64,000 nucleotides of DNA from Thalassovita mediterranea (lineage in GTDB: Bacteria; Pseudomonadota; Alphaproteobacteria; Caulobacterales; Hyphomonadaceae). The stretch is taken from positions 1,674,001 through 1,738,000 of the forward strand of contig CP080408.1 of the NCBI GenBank assembly GCA_019448215.1, written 5' to 3'. Under the pieces are notes generated by a model. The model searched no databases. It worked only from the letters and a program-made list of their open reading frames with translations, and was not told the DNA's origin. This document shows positions 24,255 through 33,561 of the stretch, in pieces. The position numbers and the translations under genes are program-made. Numbering within the stretch: the stretch's first letter is position 1; every line of letters starts with the position of its first letter.

Positions 24255-26009
24255 ATGAGCGACGAAACTGATCTTCCCGGCGACGATGAGCGCGATGACG
24301 CGACTTTCTCCATGTTTGCGGAGGAAGAAGCTGCCCCCGGTTCGGGGGGGCCGTCCTATCAGGTGCTGGCGCGCAAATATCGCCCGAAGCTTTTCTCTGA
24401 CCTGATCGGTCAGGAGGCGATGGTCCGCACGCTGCGCAACGCGTTCGAGCTCAATCGCATTGCCCACGCTTTCATGCTGACCGGCGTGCGCGGGGTCGGC
24501 AAGACGACGACCGCCCGGCTTCTGGCGCGCGCTTTCAACTATGAGGGTGAGGATCATCCGGGCCCGAGCCTCAAGCTCGACCCGCCGGGTGAGCACTGCA
24601 AGGCCATCATGGAAAGCCGCCATCCGGACGTGCTGGAGCTAGACGCGGCGTCCCGCACTGGTGTGGCAGACATGCGCGACCTGCTGGACGGGGTGCGCTA
24701 TTCGCCCGTCTCGGCGCGCTACAAGGTCTACATCATCGACGAAGTTCACATGCTCTCGACGGCGAGCTTTAACGCGCTCCTGAAAACGCTGGAAGAGCCG
24801 CCGCCACATGTGAAGTTCATCTTCGCGACGACCGAAATCCGCAAGGTGCCCGTGACGGTGCTGTCGCGCTGTCAACGCTTTGATCTTAAACGCCTCGATA
24901 CGGGCGAGCTTGCTGCGCACCTCGGCAAGATCGCTGGCCGCGAAGGCGCGAAGATTTCCGAAGAGGGCATCACACTGATTGCGCGGGCCGCTGAAGGCTC
25001 TGTCCGCGACGGTCTTTCCATCCTCGATCAGGCTATCGTGCAGGGCCTTGATGGCGGCGAGATTACTGGCGCAGCGGTGCGCGACATGCTGGGTCTCGGC
25101 GACCGGCTTCGCCTGCTCGATGCGTTTGAGTACGCGGTGACCGGCAAGGCGAGCGAGGCGGTGAGCGAGATCACTGACCAGATCCAGATCGGTGCCGACC
25201 CACTGATCCTGATGAAGGACCTGCTGGAGATCGCTGCCGATGTCGCGACGGTTCAGGCCATGGGCGACAACTATACGCTGCCCGGCCCGTCCGACTGGAC
25301 GACACGGACCCGTCAGATCGCTGACAGCGTCACCCCGGCGCAGGCTCAGCGCAACTGGCAGATCCTGCTATCGGGCTATCGCGACACGCAAAGTGCGCCG
25401 GAGGCGGACGTCGCCCTGCGCATGGTGATCCTGCGCCTTGTAACGGCGGCGGGCCTGCCTTCCCCGGAAGATGCGGCCCGGATGATCGCCGAAGGCGGCG
25501 GCAATAGCGGTTCCAGCGCGCGCGGCAAGGGCGGGAAGTCTGACCCGAATGTCGTGCCTGTCGGCGGCGACCCGGGCGCGCGCCTCTCTAAGTTTGAAGA
25601 TGTGCTCGACCTTCTGGAGAAAGAGCGTGAGCCCGTCCTCTGGGGTGAGGCGAAGGCCTATATCCGCCCATTCGTCTTTGCCGACGGCACGATCAGCTGC
25701 GACCTGAAAGATGGCGCGCCGGTCGATCTGCTTCGCAGGCTGACAGACTTCCTCGAGATTGCCACCGGCCATGAGTGGGACGTCAGCACCAAGCGGGGCG
25801 AGACGCCGGGCGAAACGATCAGCGAGCGCGAAGACCGGCTGAAGCGCGAACGGATCGAAGCGGTAAAGGCCGACACGGACGTCGCCGCCGCGATCAGCGC
25901 CATTCCCGGCCTCACGATTCTGGACGTGCGCGGCAGCGATACACTTGAAGAGCCCGTGGCAGAGGACAATGTCGTCCCCTTGCGCGTTGCCAATCAAAGG
26001 AAAGGCTAG
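24255..26009 (+). CDS. dnaX: DNA polymerase III subunit gamma/tau
   Basis: Clamp-loader ATPase subunit, 584 residues. The Walker A motif is GVRGVGKTT (about 77-85). Walker B is IIDEVHML, sensor 1 is FIFATTE, and the Arg-finger region is SRCQRFDLKR. The variable zinc-ribbon region keeps only one Cys (GEHCKAIMES), so the zinc site of E. coli DnaX appears absent; this is also seen in other alphaproteobacteria from memory. A C-terminal tau-like region follows (about 400-584). A 28-residue acidic N-terminal extension precedes the AAA+ core. It leads the unit dnaX-ybaB-recR, 5 bp before ybaB. Confidence 0.96.
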   Translation: MSDETDLPGDDERDDATFSMFAEEEAAPGSGGPSYQVLARKYRPKLFSDLIGQEAMVRTLRNAFELNRIAHAFMLTGVRGVGKTTTARLLARAFNYEGEDHPGPSLKLDPPGEHCKAIMESRHPDVLELDAASRTGVADMRDLLDGVRYSPVSARYKVYIIDEVHMLSTASFNALLKTLEEPPPHVKFIFATTEIRKVPVTVLSRCQRFDLKRLDTGELAAHLGKIAGREGAKISEEGITLIARAAEGSVRDGLSILDQAIVQGLDGGEITGAAVRDMLGLGDRLRLLDAFEYAVTGKASEAVSEITDQIQIGADPLILMKDLLEIAADVATVQAMGDNYTLPGPSDWTTRTRQIADSVTPAQAQRNWQILLSGYRDTQSAPEADVALRMVILRLVTAAGLPSPEDAARMIAEGGGNSGSSARGKGGKSDPNVVPVGGDPGARLSKFEDVLDLLEKEREPVLWGEAKAYIRPFVFADGTISCDLKDGAPVDLLRRLTDFLEIATGHEWDVSTKRGETPGETISEREDRLKRERIEAVKADTDVAAAISAIPGLTILDVRGSDTLEEPVAEDNVVPLRVANQRKG

Positions 26010-26014
26010 GTCCC

Positions 26015-26344
26015 GTGGGTATGAAAGACCTCTCAAAGATCATGCAGCAGGCCCAAGAGATGCAGGCCAAGATGCAGGAAGCCCAGCAGAAGATCGAACA
26101 GATCGAAGCTGAAGGCATTGCTGGCGCTGGCCTCGTGACGGTTCGCCTGCGCGGCAAGGGCGAAATGGTCAGCCTGAACATCGACCCGTCCCTTCTGGAA
26201 GACGAAGCCGAGATCATCGAAGACCTGGTCAAGGCAGCGCACGGCGATGCGCGAAAGCGCCTCGACGAGGAAATGGAAAAGGCCATGAAGGAAGCCACCT
26301 CCGGCTTTGGCGGCATGATGCCCGGCTTCAAGATGCCGTTCTAA
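26015..26344 (+). CDS. YbaB/EbfC family nucleoid-associated protein
   Basis: 109 residues if the GTG at 26015 is used, or 107 from the ATG at 26021; the start is not settled. It has the family's order: an N-terminal helix rich in Gln/Met (IMQQAQEMQAKMQEAQQKIE), the beta-sheet core GAGLVTVRLRGKGEMVSLNI and a C-terminal helix ending in a Gly/Met/Phe-rich tail (GFGGMMPGFKMPF). It binds DNA as a dimer. Its place between dnaX and recR is the usual bacterial arrangement. Confidence 0.94.
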   Translation: MGMKDLSKIMQQAQEMQAKMQEAQQKIEQIEAEGIAGAGLVTVRLRGKGEMVSLNIDPSLLEDEAEIIEDLVKAAHGDARKRLDEEMEKAMKEATSGFGGMMPGFKMPF

Positions 26345-26350
26345 GCTTCA

Positions 26351-26950
26351 ATGAGCCAGAAGAGCGCGGGACCTGAAATCCTGAAAATGATTGAGCTGAT
26401 CGGGAAGCTTCCCGGTCTGGGCCCGCGCTCGGCCCGGCGAGCGGCGTTGCACCTGTTGAAACGCAAGGACCAGCTGCTCATGCCGCTCGCGGACGCATTG
26501 GCCGAGGCCGGTAACCGGATCGAGCAGTGCAAGACGTGCGGGAATTACGACACGCTGCAGCCCTGTGCGGTCTGTCAGAATACGGGCCGGGACGACAGCG
26601 TCATCTGCGTGGTTGAGGATGTGCCGGACCTCTGGGCACTGGAGCGCGCGAGCGCCTTTCGCGGCCGCTATCACGTGCTTGGCGGCGTGCTGTCGCCGCT
26701 AGACGGCGTGGAACCTGAAGACCTGACCATCGGCATGCTGGTGGACCGGGTCAAAGGCGGCGAGGTCAAGGAAGTGATCTTCGCGCTCAGCGCTACGCTC
26801 GATGGGCAGATCACCGTCGACTATGTGCGCGACCAGCTGGAAGGGCTGGACGTGACCACCACGCGGCTTGCCCAGGGCGTGCCGCATGGCGGCGAGCTTG
26901 ATCATCTCGACGAAGGTACGCTGGCGGCGGCGATGCGCTCGCGGCGCTAG
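26351..26950 (+). CDS. recR: Recombination mediator RecR
   Basis: DNA repair protein that helps load RecA together with RecF/RecO; 199 residues, normal length. The helix-hairpin-helix is [20 protein letters not shown]. The zinc finger is [16 protein letters not shown] (CxxC-8-CxxC), and the Toprim region begins [15 protein letters not shown]. The C-terminal Walker-B-like part contains [20 protein letters not shown]. The start lies 6 bp after the ybaB stop, so the three genes are one operon. Confidence 0.96.
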   Translation: MSQKSAGPEILKMIELIGKLPGLGPRSARRAALHLLKRKDQLLMPLADALAEAGNRIEQCKTCGNYDTLQPCAVCQNTGRDDSVICVVEDVPDLWALERASAFRGRYHVLGGVLSPLDGVEPEDLTIGMLVDRVKGGEVKEVIFALSATLDGQITVDYVRDQLEGLDVTTTRLAQGVPHGGELDHLDEGTLAAAMRSRR

Positions 26951-26953
26951 GAA

Positions 26954-27071
26954 GGCCCCACCCTAAGCCTCCCTAGAGGGGAGGGGATACAGTTTCGCCG
27001 AGCTTTGAACTTGCGCTTCCCATTGTGAGCATCGCCCCCTCCCCGCGAGCGGGGAGGGTCGGGGTGGGGAA
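26954..27071. repeat. Intergenic hairpins between recR and GST gene
   Basis: CCACCCTAAGCCTCCCTAGA begins one element near 26957. The second, at 27031-27071, has CCCCTCCCCGCGAGCGGGGA then GGGTCGGGGTGGGG, the same core as 22543-22660. It lies between convergent genes and could also act as a terminator, but lacks a T-run. Confidence 0.65.
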
Positions 27072-27080
27072 CTGAGTGCG

Positions 27081-27701
27081 CTACTCGACCGCGCGTTCCT
27101 TGGCGCGCTTCCAGGCGGGGCGCTCCATGTTGCGATGATAATAGGCTTGGAGATTCTTGTAGGGGCCGAGCTCTCCAAGCCGTTCTGCCATGTTGCAGAT
27201 ATAGGTGACTCCGATATCTGGCGCCTGGAACTTGTCACCCAGGATGAACTCGCGGCCTTCAAGCTGCTTGTCGAGCAGGCCGAGATGGAGCGGCACCTCG
27301 CCATCTGCAAACGCCTTGTGAACCGGAGAAGGATTGTCGCCTTCGCGCGCCTGTAGCATCCGCATGAAGAGCGGCAGGAAGGCAGAGCCCTCCGGATAGT
27401 GGAGCCAGCGCTGGAATTCGGCCCAGGCCTGCTTGTCGCTGCGCGGCGGGGCGAGTTTGCCGTCCGGGTCGTAATGATCGACGAGATAGGCGGCGATGGC
27501 GCCGGACTCGGTCATCATGACGCCGTCGATTTCGAGGGTCGGCGACTTGCCGAGCGGGGTGGCCTCTTTCAGGTCTTCCTGCGCACGGAAGGTCTGCGGA
27601 TGGCGGTGATAGACCTTGAGTTCGTAGTCGAGGCCGAGCTCTTCCAGTAGCCAGACAGTGAAGATCGAGCGCCCGATGCGCAGGTGGTGGAGAATGATCA
27701 T
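27081..27701 (-). CDS. Glutathione S-transferase family protein
   Basis: 206 residues. The N-terminal thioredoxin-like domain (about 1-80) starts MIILHHLRIGRSIFTVWLLE, and has SPTLEIDG before a GST-typical MTESGAIAAYLVDHY (the glutathione gamma-Glu site ES). The helical C-terminal domain runs from about 90 to 200 (FQRWLHYPEGSAFLPLFMRM). A Ser or Arg/Ser near residues 10-12 is the likely activator of the thiol. It lies 18 bp downstream of the sugar dehydrogenase gene and is probably co-transcribed with it. Substrate unknown. Confidence 0.9.
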   Translation of the reverse strand: MIILHHLRIGRSIFTVWLLEELGLDYELKVYHRHPQTFRAQEDLKEATPLGKSPTLEIDGVMMTESGAIAAYLVDHYDPDGKLAPPRSDKQAWAEFQRWLHYPEGSAFLPLFMRMLQAREGDNPSPVHKAFADGEVPLHLGLLDKQLEGREFILGDKFQAPDIGVTYICNMAERLGELGPYKNLQAYYHRNMERPAWKRAKERAVE

Positions 27702-27719
27702 AAGAGTGGCTTCCTTGGC

Positions 27720-28931
27720 CTATTCGTTTCGGTCGATGCGGTAGACGACGCCGTCCATATTGGCGGTCGCCGCATAGAGATTGCCGTCCGGGCCGATGGC
27801 GACATCGCGGAAGGGAATTTCGAGATCGGCCATGAGGTCGGCCTGACCGGTCACATTGCCTTCCTCGTCCAGCATGATGTGGACGAGCTTCTGGCCGCGC
27901 GGGCCATTCATGGCGCCGACGATGAGGTCGCCGTCCCATTCAGACCAGACGTCGCCGCTGACAAGCGCCATGCCTGACGGGGCGATGGAGGGCACCCATT
28001 TGATGACCGGTTGCTCCATGCCGGGCGCTTCGGTTTCATCGGTGATGATGGTGCCGTCATAGTTCACGCCATAGGTGATGGCTGGCCAGCCATAATTATT
28101 GCCGGCTTCGATACGGTTCAGCTCATCGCCGCCTTTTGGCCCATGCTCATGCGCCCAGAGCGTTTCGCGGGCTTCATCCCAGACGAGGCCCTGCACATTG
28201 CGATGGCCATAGCTCCAGACGCCGGGCAGGCCGTTCTCGCCATCGATAAAAGGATTGTCTTCCGGGAAGGAGCCGTCCGTGTTCAGGCGGACGATTGTGC
28301 CGTGATAATTCTGCGGGTTCTGGGCTTCTTCCATATAGCGGAAGCCTTCGCCGAGCGTGACGATGAGCGTGCCATCGGGCAGGAAGGCCAGCCGCCCGCC
28401 ATAATGGTGGGAGGTTTCGCGCGGCGCGCCGGTGAAGATTTCCTGCACATCGGTCAGTTCGCTCGCATCATCCGACAGGACGCCGGAGACGACGGCGGTC
28501 GTATTCTCTTCGGCGGTGCCTTTGGCGAAGGCGAGGTAGAGTTTGCGGTTGCTGGCAAAGTCCGGGTCGATCGCCATGGCGAAATACCCGCCCTGCGCAT
28601 TCACATGAGCTTCTGGCGTCCCGGCGACCGGCTCTGGCAGAAGCTCGCCATCGCGAACCAGGCGGATGGCGCCGCTGCGTTCTGTGACGAGCATTGTGCC
28701 GTCAGGAAGGAAGAGCATGTCCCAGGGAAATTCGAGGCCAGTGGCGACGGGCGTCAGGCGGAAGCCGTCTTCGCTGACAAGCGCATCAGCCGCGGTCTCG
28801 CCGGTCTCTCCTTCGCTTGCTTCTGCCGCCGGCGTGTCGGTTTCGGCAGTTTGCGAAGGCGCCTCAGTGTCGGGCTGCGAGCAGGCGGCCGCTAGAATAA
28901 GGGCGCTCGCTGTCAGTGCCAGGAATCTCAT
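27720..28931 (-). CDS. PQQ-dependent sugar dehydrogenase family lipoprotein
   Basis: 403 residues from the ATG at 28931, with GGGAGAG just upstream; a GTG 12 bases earlier is less likely. The signal peptide ends in a lipobox (LILAAAC, Cys near 17), followed by a Glu/Thr-rich linker (about 20-55). The body is a six-bladed GSDH-type propeller with FPWDMLFLPDGTMLVTERSG, NYHGTIVRLNTDGSFPEDNP, SYGHRNVQGLVWD (catalytic-His-like region) and EHGPKGGDELNRIEAGNNYG, all signatures of soluble aldose sugar dehydrogenases. It oxidises sugars in the periplasm with PQQ. No PQQ synthesis genes are near. Confidence 0.9.
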   Translation of the reverse strand: MRFLALTASALILAAACSQPDTEAPSQTAETDTPAAEASEGETGETAADALVSEDGFRLTPVATGLEFPWDMLFLPDGTMLVTERSGAIRLVRDGELLPEPVAGTPEAHVNAQGGYFAMAIDPDFASNRKLYLAFAKGTAEENTTAVVSGVLSDDASELTDVQEIFTGAPRETSHHYGGRLAFLPDGTLIVTLGEGFRYMEEAQNPQNYHGTIVRLNTDGSFPEDNPFIDGENGLPGVWSYGHRNVQGLVWDEARETLWAHEHGPKGGDELNRIEAGNNYGWPAITYGVNYDGTIITDETEAPGMEQPVIKWVPSIAPSGMALVSGDVWSEWDGDLIVGAMNGPRGQKLVHIMLDEEGNVTGQADLMADLEIPFRDVAIGPDGNLYAATANMDGVVYRIDRNE

Positions 28932-29003
28932 GATCTCTCCCACGATTGTCTGTCCGGTAATCTAGGGGCTTGGCCGGGCAACGCAATTGACCTGCCCAAA
29001 AGA

Positions 29004-29034
29004 AAAGGGCGGCCCCTTTCGAGGGCCGCCCTTT
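29004..29034 (-). terminator. Terminator after the TonB receptor gene
   Basis: AAAGGGCGGCCC (29004-29015) pairs with GGGCCGCCCTTT (29023-29034). On the minus strand the stem is followed by TTTCTTTT, as required for the receptor transcript. Confidence 0.85.
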
Positions 29035-29055
29035 CAGGATTTGTATCAGACCTGA

Positions 29056-31959
29056 CTACCAGCTCTTGCGGACCCGCACACCGTAGAGGCGTGGCTCGGT
29101 CAGGAAGATGTTGGAGAAGAGACCCGAGCTGTCATCGGTGAGGTAGCGGCCGGTGATGACCTCTTCATCGGTGACGTTCTTGCCGAAGATCTCGAACTCG
29201 AGGCCGTTCTCGTCATTGAAGAAGACGACAGCGAGGTTGAGGTTGTTCCAGCTTTCCAGCTGGTCACCGCCGGTGTTCCAGACGCGGCTGAAGCTGTCGC
29301 CCTGGTAGTAGTAGTCACCGCGGATGCGAGCATCCCAGGCGCCGCCGAAGATGCCTTCGAAGGTGTACTCTGCACCCAGGCTGAGCGTCGTTTCCGGCGC
29401 ACCTGGAATGGAGTTACCGTCGAGATCCTTGGCCTCACCATCAAACGGCGTCAGGCCGCCGATCGTGCGGGTCGTGCCGGTCGAGTCCGTGTAGGTCACG
29501 CTTGGCACACCGAAGGCGGCTTCCTGACCGGCGAAGGCGCCGACGCAGAGGCCTGCGGTAGAGCCAGGTGCCAGCAGGCCGGCCTGGATCGCGCCGAGCA
29601 CGGTGGCGTAACCCTGCGCCGAGACAACACAGTTCGAATAGGTCTGTGCGTTCTTCAGCGTGATCAGGTCAGCACGGCCATTGGTGCGGTCAAGCACGTC
29701 GATCGCGAAGGTGTCCTGGATCTCGGTATCGAGAAGGCCGAGGTTGGCGTTGATCACGAAGGTCGACGCCGGGTTCCAGATCGTCTCGATTTCGAAGCCT
29801 TGCAGCTTTGCATCGATGTTGAAGTTCGCAGATGAGCGGTTCACGATCTGCGTGATCTGGTAGCCTTCATAGTTGTAGTAGAAGCCCGTTGCGTTCAGCT
29901 GCAGGGCACCTGAGGCGAGCGTGTTCTTCGTACCGATTTCGTAGGAGTCGATGAACTCCGGATCGAAGGTTTGCGGGAAGTTCGACGCACCGGCTGGTTG
30001 TGGCGGGTTGATACCACCGCCCTTATAGCCACGCGAGTAGAAGCCGTAGATCAGCGTATCATCGGTGAAGCTGAGATCAGGCTGCCAGTCGAGACCGATA
30101 CGGCCTGTGGTTTCCTCGAAAGCGACATTGTAGCTGCCGTCGCCGGCATCGTCATTGTCGTTGCCAGGAATTGGCTGTGGTGAAAGGTTGGCTGTCGGGT
30201 TCGGGTTAGGCACGAACAGGGCCGTCGGGATGTTGTCCTGCTCCTTCTGGTCATCGGTGTAGCGAAGACCGATGGTCAGCTGGAGGTTATCCGTCAGGTC
30301 GAAATAGCCTTCACCGAAGACAGCGAAGGATTCCAGACGGTACGGCGAGAGCGAGCGGAAATAGTTGCCGCCAAAGCCGCTGAAGTTGCTGATCGGGCCA
30401 ACCGAGCCACCAGAGGTGTCGATCGGAACCGGACCGCCAAAGACGCCGCCACCGGTCGCGTTGTTGAACTGGGTCAGCGCGGTGAGCGTGTTGGACAGAA
30501 CGACATAACCAGCGGTCGGGTCATTCGGGTCGATAGCTTCGAAGTCGACGGAGATGGCGCCGAGGTTGAAGTTGAACCGGCCATCAAAGTCCGACTGCAG
30601 GCGCAGTTCGTGGGTGGTCTGCTCGCTGCCGCCGCCGGAGATGTCGAACGTGCGGAACGTGTTCGACGCGCCCAGCTGTGGATCGTTCACAACCCCGCCA
30701 GGGAAGAGGGCGTTGTAGAGGTCCGCTGTCGGGCTGATACCTGGAGGAATACCGGAGAGATCGTTGAACGTCACGTTCGGTGCGATCTTGTTATAGTCCT
30801 CGACCGACACGGCAGACGTCTCATTATAGCTGCCGAGATAGGTCAGCAAGAGAGAGTCAGTGAGATCAAACTCGGCCTTCCATGTGAAGAGCTCCTGGTC
30901 AGCCTTGTAGACAGGATCGAAAGCCGATTCGATGGTGCGCAGATCCTGGATCAGCGGATCGGTGAAGGCGTCGCCGTTGAGGAGGCCCGCCGCGATACCG
31001 AGACCACCGCCGAGCGTACCAGCAGAGTTCACGCGGTCAGTAGACTGGCTGAGAGGTGCTTCCTGACAGCCCAGCGTGGTGTAGACTTGGTCAGCGCCGG
31101 AAATTGGGATGTTCGCAAAGCTCGTCAGGAACGGATCCTTGTCACAGAGCTGCTTGCCCGAGCGCAGACGCGAATCGTCTTCCTCGAAATAGTCATAGGA
31201 AATGAAGCCGCGGAGGCGGTCTGTCGGTTCAACGGCCAGCGTGGCGCGGAAGCCGTAGAGATCACGGTCGTCGATGTCGTTGCCGGTGACGACGTTGTCC
31301 ACATAGCCGTCACGCTGAAGCAGCGAGCCAGCGAGGCGGAATGCGGCCTTCTCACCGAGCGGGACGTTCAACATGCCCTTCGCCTTGAAGGTGTTGTAGT
31401 TGCCGTAGGTGAGGTTCAGGTCAGCCTGGAATTCTTCGAAGACCGGCTTTGCGGTAATGACGTTGATCACGCCGCCCGTTGCGTTACGGCCGTAAAGCGT
31501 GCCTTGCGGGCCGCGCAGGGTTTCGACGCGTTCCACATCGTAGAATTCAGCTTCGAAGAGCCGGTTGGCCGTCAGAGGCACGTCGTTCTGGTGGACACCC
31601 ACACCAGCGTCACCGGACTGGGCAACGAGGTCGGCACCGATGCCGCGGATCTTGAAGTTATAGGAGCCGCCGAAGTTGCCCTTGGTGAACGACACGTTCG
31701 GGATCGAGCGGACGAGGTCAGGGCCACCGGTCAGCTGAAGCTTTTCGAGCGCTTCTTCATCGAAGGCCGACACGGCAATTGGAACGTCCTGAATGGACTC
31801 TTCGGTTTTCTGCGTGGTCACGAGAACCGTGCCAAGCGTGCGGCGGACTTCTACATCGCCGCCGTCGTCCTGCGCGGTCGCGACCGGCGCAAGCATGCTG
31901 AGTGCGATCGCCGAGGCGCCCGCCAGCATTAGATACTTTTCGGGTGTCTTTTTAGTCAT
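29056..31959 (-). CDS. TonB-dependent outer-membrane receptor
   Basis: 967 residues from the ATG at 31959, supported by GGAGGAG 5 bases upstream; an in-frame start 45 bases earlier is rejected. The signal peptide ends APVATAQ (about residue 30). TonB-box-like residues GTVLVTTQKTEESIQDVPIA precede the plug (about 45-160, with VRSIPNVSFTKGNFGGSYNF and RGIGAD). The barrel (about 170-967) ends in an aromatic-rich strand RLYGVRVRKSW. The run TQKTEESIQDVPIAVSAF and the YGRNATGGVINVITAKP segment mark the large receptor group common in Sphingomonas and Caulobacter relatives. Substrate not known: siderophore, sugar, vitamin or lipid are all possible. It is divergent from queC. Confidence 0.92.
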   Translation of the reverse strand: MTKKTPEKYLMLAGASAIALSMLAPVATAQDDGGDVEVRRTLGTVLVTTQKTEESIQDVPIAVSAFDEEALEKLQLTGGPDLVRSIPNVSFTKGNFGGSYNFKIRGIGADLVAQSGDAGVGVHQNDVPLTANRLFEAEFYDVERVETLRGPQGTLYGRNATGGVINVITAKPVFEEFQADLNLTYGNYNTFKAKGMLNVPLGEKAAFRLAGSLLQRDGYVDNVVTGNDIDDRDLYGFRATLAVEPTDRLRGFISYDYFEEDDSRLRSGKQLCDKDPFLTSFANIPISGADQVYTTLGCQEAPLSQSTDRVNSAGTLGGGLGIAAGLLNGDAFTDPLIQDLRTIESAFDPVYKADQELFTWKAEFDLTDSLLLTYLGSYNETSAVSVEDYNKIAPNVTFNDLSGIPPGISPTADLYNALFPGGVVNDPQLGASNTFRTFDISGGGSEQTTHELRLQSDFDGRFNFNLGAISVDFEAIDPNDPTAGYVVLSNTLTALTQFNNATGGGVFGGPVPIDTSGGSVGPISNFSGFGGNYFRSLSPYRLESFAVFGEGYFDLTDNLQLTIGLRYTDDQKEQDNIPTALFVPNPNPTANLSPQPIPGNDNDDAGDGSYNVAFEETTGRIGLDWQPDLSFTDDTLIYGFYSRGYKGGGINPPQPAGASNFPQTFDPEFIDSYEIGTKNTLASGALQLNATGFYYNYEGYQITQIVNRSSANFNIDAKLQGFEIETIWNPASTFVINANLGLLDTEIQDTFAIDVLDRTNGRADLITLKNAQTYSNCVVSAQGYATVLGAIQAGLLAPGSTAGLCVGAFAGQEAAFGVPSVTYTDSTGTTRTIGGLTPFDGEAKDLDGNSIPGAPETTLSLGAEYTFEGIFGGAWDARIRGDYYYQGDSFSRVWNTGGDQLESWNNLNLAVVFFNDENGLEFEIFGKNVTDEEVITGRYLTDDSSGLFSNIFLTEPRLYGVRVRKSW

Positions 31960-32075
31960 CTCAACTCCTCCCAGATGAGCGGCCATTCTGGTCGACCGTC
32001 TCATTGATTGCGTTTCCTCACGGGCCGACTTTTTTGTTTTTGGTCGTGCCCCGCTGGATAGTTGATCGGTAGATG

Positions 32076-32088
32076 TGACAATTTGTCA
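32076..32088. promoter_or_regulatory. Palindrome in the receptor/queC gap
   Basis: TGACAA-T-TTGTCA is a perfect 13-bp palindrome with one central base. The minus strand reads TTGACA across its edge, a consensus -35 element for the receptor. The gap is 247 bp (31960-32206) and contains no gene. An operator is plausible; a -10 element could not be fixed with confidence. Confidence 0.4.
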
Positions 32089-32206
32089 ACAACTTACTCG
32101 GTACACGAGAACTTGAATATTTGCCGTGTTTTTTGGGTAACTGGGGGCTGACCTTAAGGAAGGTTTAGCTTGGAGCGACTTGGCCCGTCTGCTATCTGCC
32201 CGGGCT

Positions 32207-32914
32207 ATGAGCCAGTCATCATCAGCACTTGTCCTGTTTTCCGGCGGACAGGATTCCACAACATGTCTCGCGTCTGCGCTAAAGCGCTATCGCCACGTTG
32301 AAACTGTGGGATTTGATTATGGCCAGCGCCACCGCGTGGAGCTGGATGCCCGGGAGCATGTGCTGACCGCGATTCGCCAGGACTTTCCGCAATGGGCAGA
32401 CCGTCTCGGCGAGGACCATCTGATCGACCTTGGCGTCCTCGGCCAGATCAGCGAAACCTCGCTGACCCGCGAGACTGAAATCACGGAGAATGAGGACGGT
32501 CTTCCGTCGACCTTCGTGCCGGGGCGCAATCTCATCTTCCTGACGCTTTCGGCCGCCCTGGCCTGGCGCCGCGGGATTGATGTGATCATCGGAGGCATGT
32601 GTGAGACGGACTATTCCGGCTATCCGGACTGCCGGCGCGACACGATTGATGCGCAGCAGAAAGCGCTGTCGCTCGGCATGGACCGGCAATTCACCCTGAA
32701 GACGCCGCTCATGTGGCTCGACAAGGCGGAAACATGGCAGCTGGCTTTTGACATTGGCGGCGAGGCGCTCGTCGATCTCATCGTCGAGAAGACCCATAGC
32801 TGTTACATGGGCGACCATCGCACCCGCCATGACTGGGGCTATGGCTGCGGCAACTGCCCTGCCTGCGACCTTCGCGCCAAGGGCTATGAAAAGTGGCGGG
32901 AGCGCCAGAGTTGA
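32207..32914 (+). CDS. queC: 7-cyano-7-deazaguanine synthase QueC
   Basis: ATP-dependent enzyme making preQ0 from CDG in the queuosine pathway; 235 residues from ATG 32207. An upstream in-frame start at 32180 is less likely. The PP-loop motif is [35 protein letters not shown] and [17 protein letters not shown] are family signatures. The four zinc cysteines are in THSCYMGD and [18 protein letters not shown]. Its stop overlaps the probable TTG start of queE by 4 bases, so the two are co-translated. Confidence 0.95.
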   Translation: MSQSSSALVLFSGGQDSTTCLASALKRYRHVETVGFDYGQRHRVELDAREHVLTAIRQDFPQWADRLGEDHLIDLGVLGQISETSLTRETEITENEDGLPSTFVPGRNLIFLTLSAALAWRRGIDVIIGGMCETDYSGYPDCRRDTIDAQQKALSLGMDRQFTLKTPLMWLDKAETWQLAFDIGGEALVDLIVEKTHSCYMGDHRTRHDWGYGCGNCPACDLRAKGYEKWRERQS

Positions 32915-33561
32915 AAACCTATTCCGTGAAAGAGGCCTATGTGACCTTGCAGGGCGAGGGCGCACAGACCGGGCGTGCGGCCGTCTTCCTGCGCTTTGCG
33001 GGCTGTAATCTCTGGAGCGGACTGGAACGCGACCTCGAAAGCGCGGTCTGCAAGTTCTGCGATACTGATTTTGTCGGCACGGACGGCGAGAATGGCGGCA
33101 AGTTCAAAGGCGCAGATGCGCTGGCCGATCATGTTGTTTCCGTATGGCGGAAGAAGACGGGCGAAAGCGGCGCGGGCTATGTGGTCTGCACGGGCGGTGA
33201 GCCGCTGCTGCAGCTTGATGAGGCGGCGATTGCTGCGCTGCATGCCCGCGGCTTCGAGGTTGGGGTGGAAACGAACGGGACCCTGCCTGCGCCAGCGAGC
33301 CTCGACTGGATATGCGTGTCGCCCAAGGCAAATTCGGACATCGTGCAGCTTAGCGGGAATGAACTGAAACTCGTCTATCCGCAGACCGAGCCAGAAGCGC
33401 AGCCAGAGCGTTTTGCTGCGCTGCAGTTCGAACACTTCTTCCTTCAGCCCAAAGATGATAACAGGCAGGCCGAAAACATCGCGGCTGCGGCCGACTACTG
33501 TATGAAGCATCCGGAATGGCGACTGAGCTTACAAACCCACAAACTGATCGGGCTGCCCTGA
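32911..33561 (+). CDS. queE: 7-carboxy-7-deazaguanine synthase QueE
   Basis: Radical-SAM enzyme making CDG from carboxytetrahydropterin; 216 residues if the TTG at 32911 is used. TTG overlaps the queC stop (TTGA) with GGGAG 8 bases upstream; the in-frame GTG at 32893 is the other candidate. The cluster-binding motif is [19 protein letters not shown], i.e. C-x14-C-x2-C, the QueE-specific spacing rather than the usual CxxxCxx[10 protein letters not shown] is the GGE motif for [15 protein letters not shown] and ICVSPK are further family marks. It sits between queC and queD. Confidence 0.93.
   Translation: MKTYSVKEAYVTLQGEGAQTGRAAVFLRFAGCNLWSGLERDLESAVCKFCDTDFVGTDGENGGKFKGADALADHVVSVWRKKTGESGAGYVVCTGGEPLLQLDEAAIAALHARGFEVGVETNGTLPAPASLDWICVSPKANSDIVQLSGNELKLVYPQTEPEAQPERFAALQFEHFFLQPKDDNRQAENIAAAADYCMKHPEWRLSLQTHKLIGLP

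Noticed and set aside
24255-26009. Programmed frameshift making a short gamma subunit of DnaX
   Set aside because: No slippery A-run of the E. coli type is seen in the coding sequence.
28011-28895. 294-codon open frame on the plus strand
   Set aside because: Antisense to the PQQ sugar dehydrogenase gene, which has full family motifs and a lipobox.
30610-31932. 440-codon open frame on the plus strand
   Set aside because: It is entirely antisense to the TonB receptor gene, whose codon use, signal peptide and motifs are convincing.
31960-32206. preQ1 riboswitch before queC
   Set aside because: No preQ1-I or preQ1-II-like hairpin and pseudoknot pattern could be found by eye; a covariance search would be decisive.
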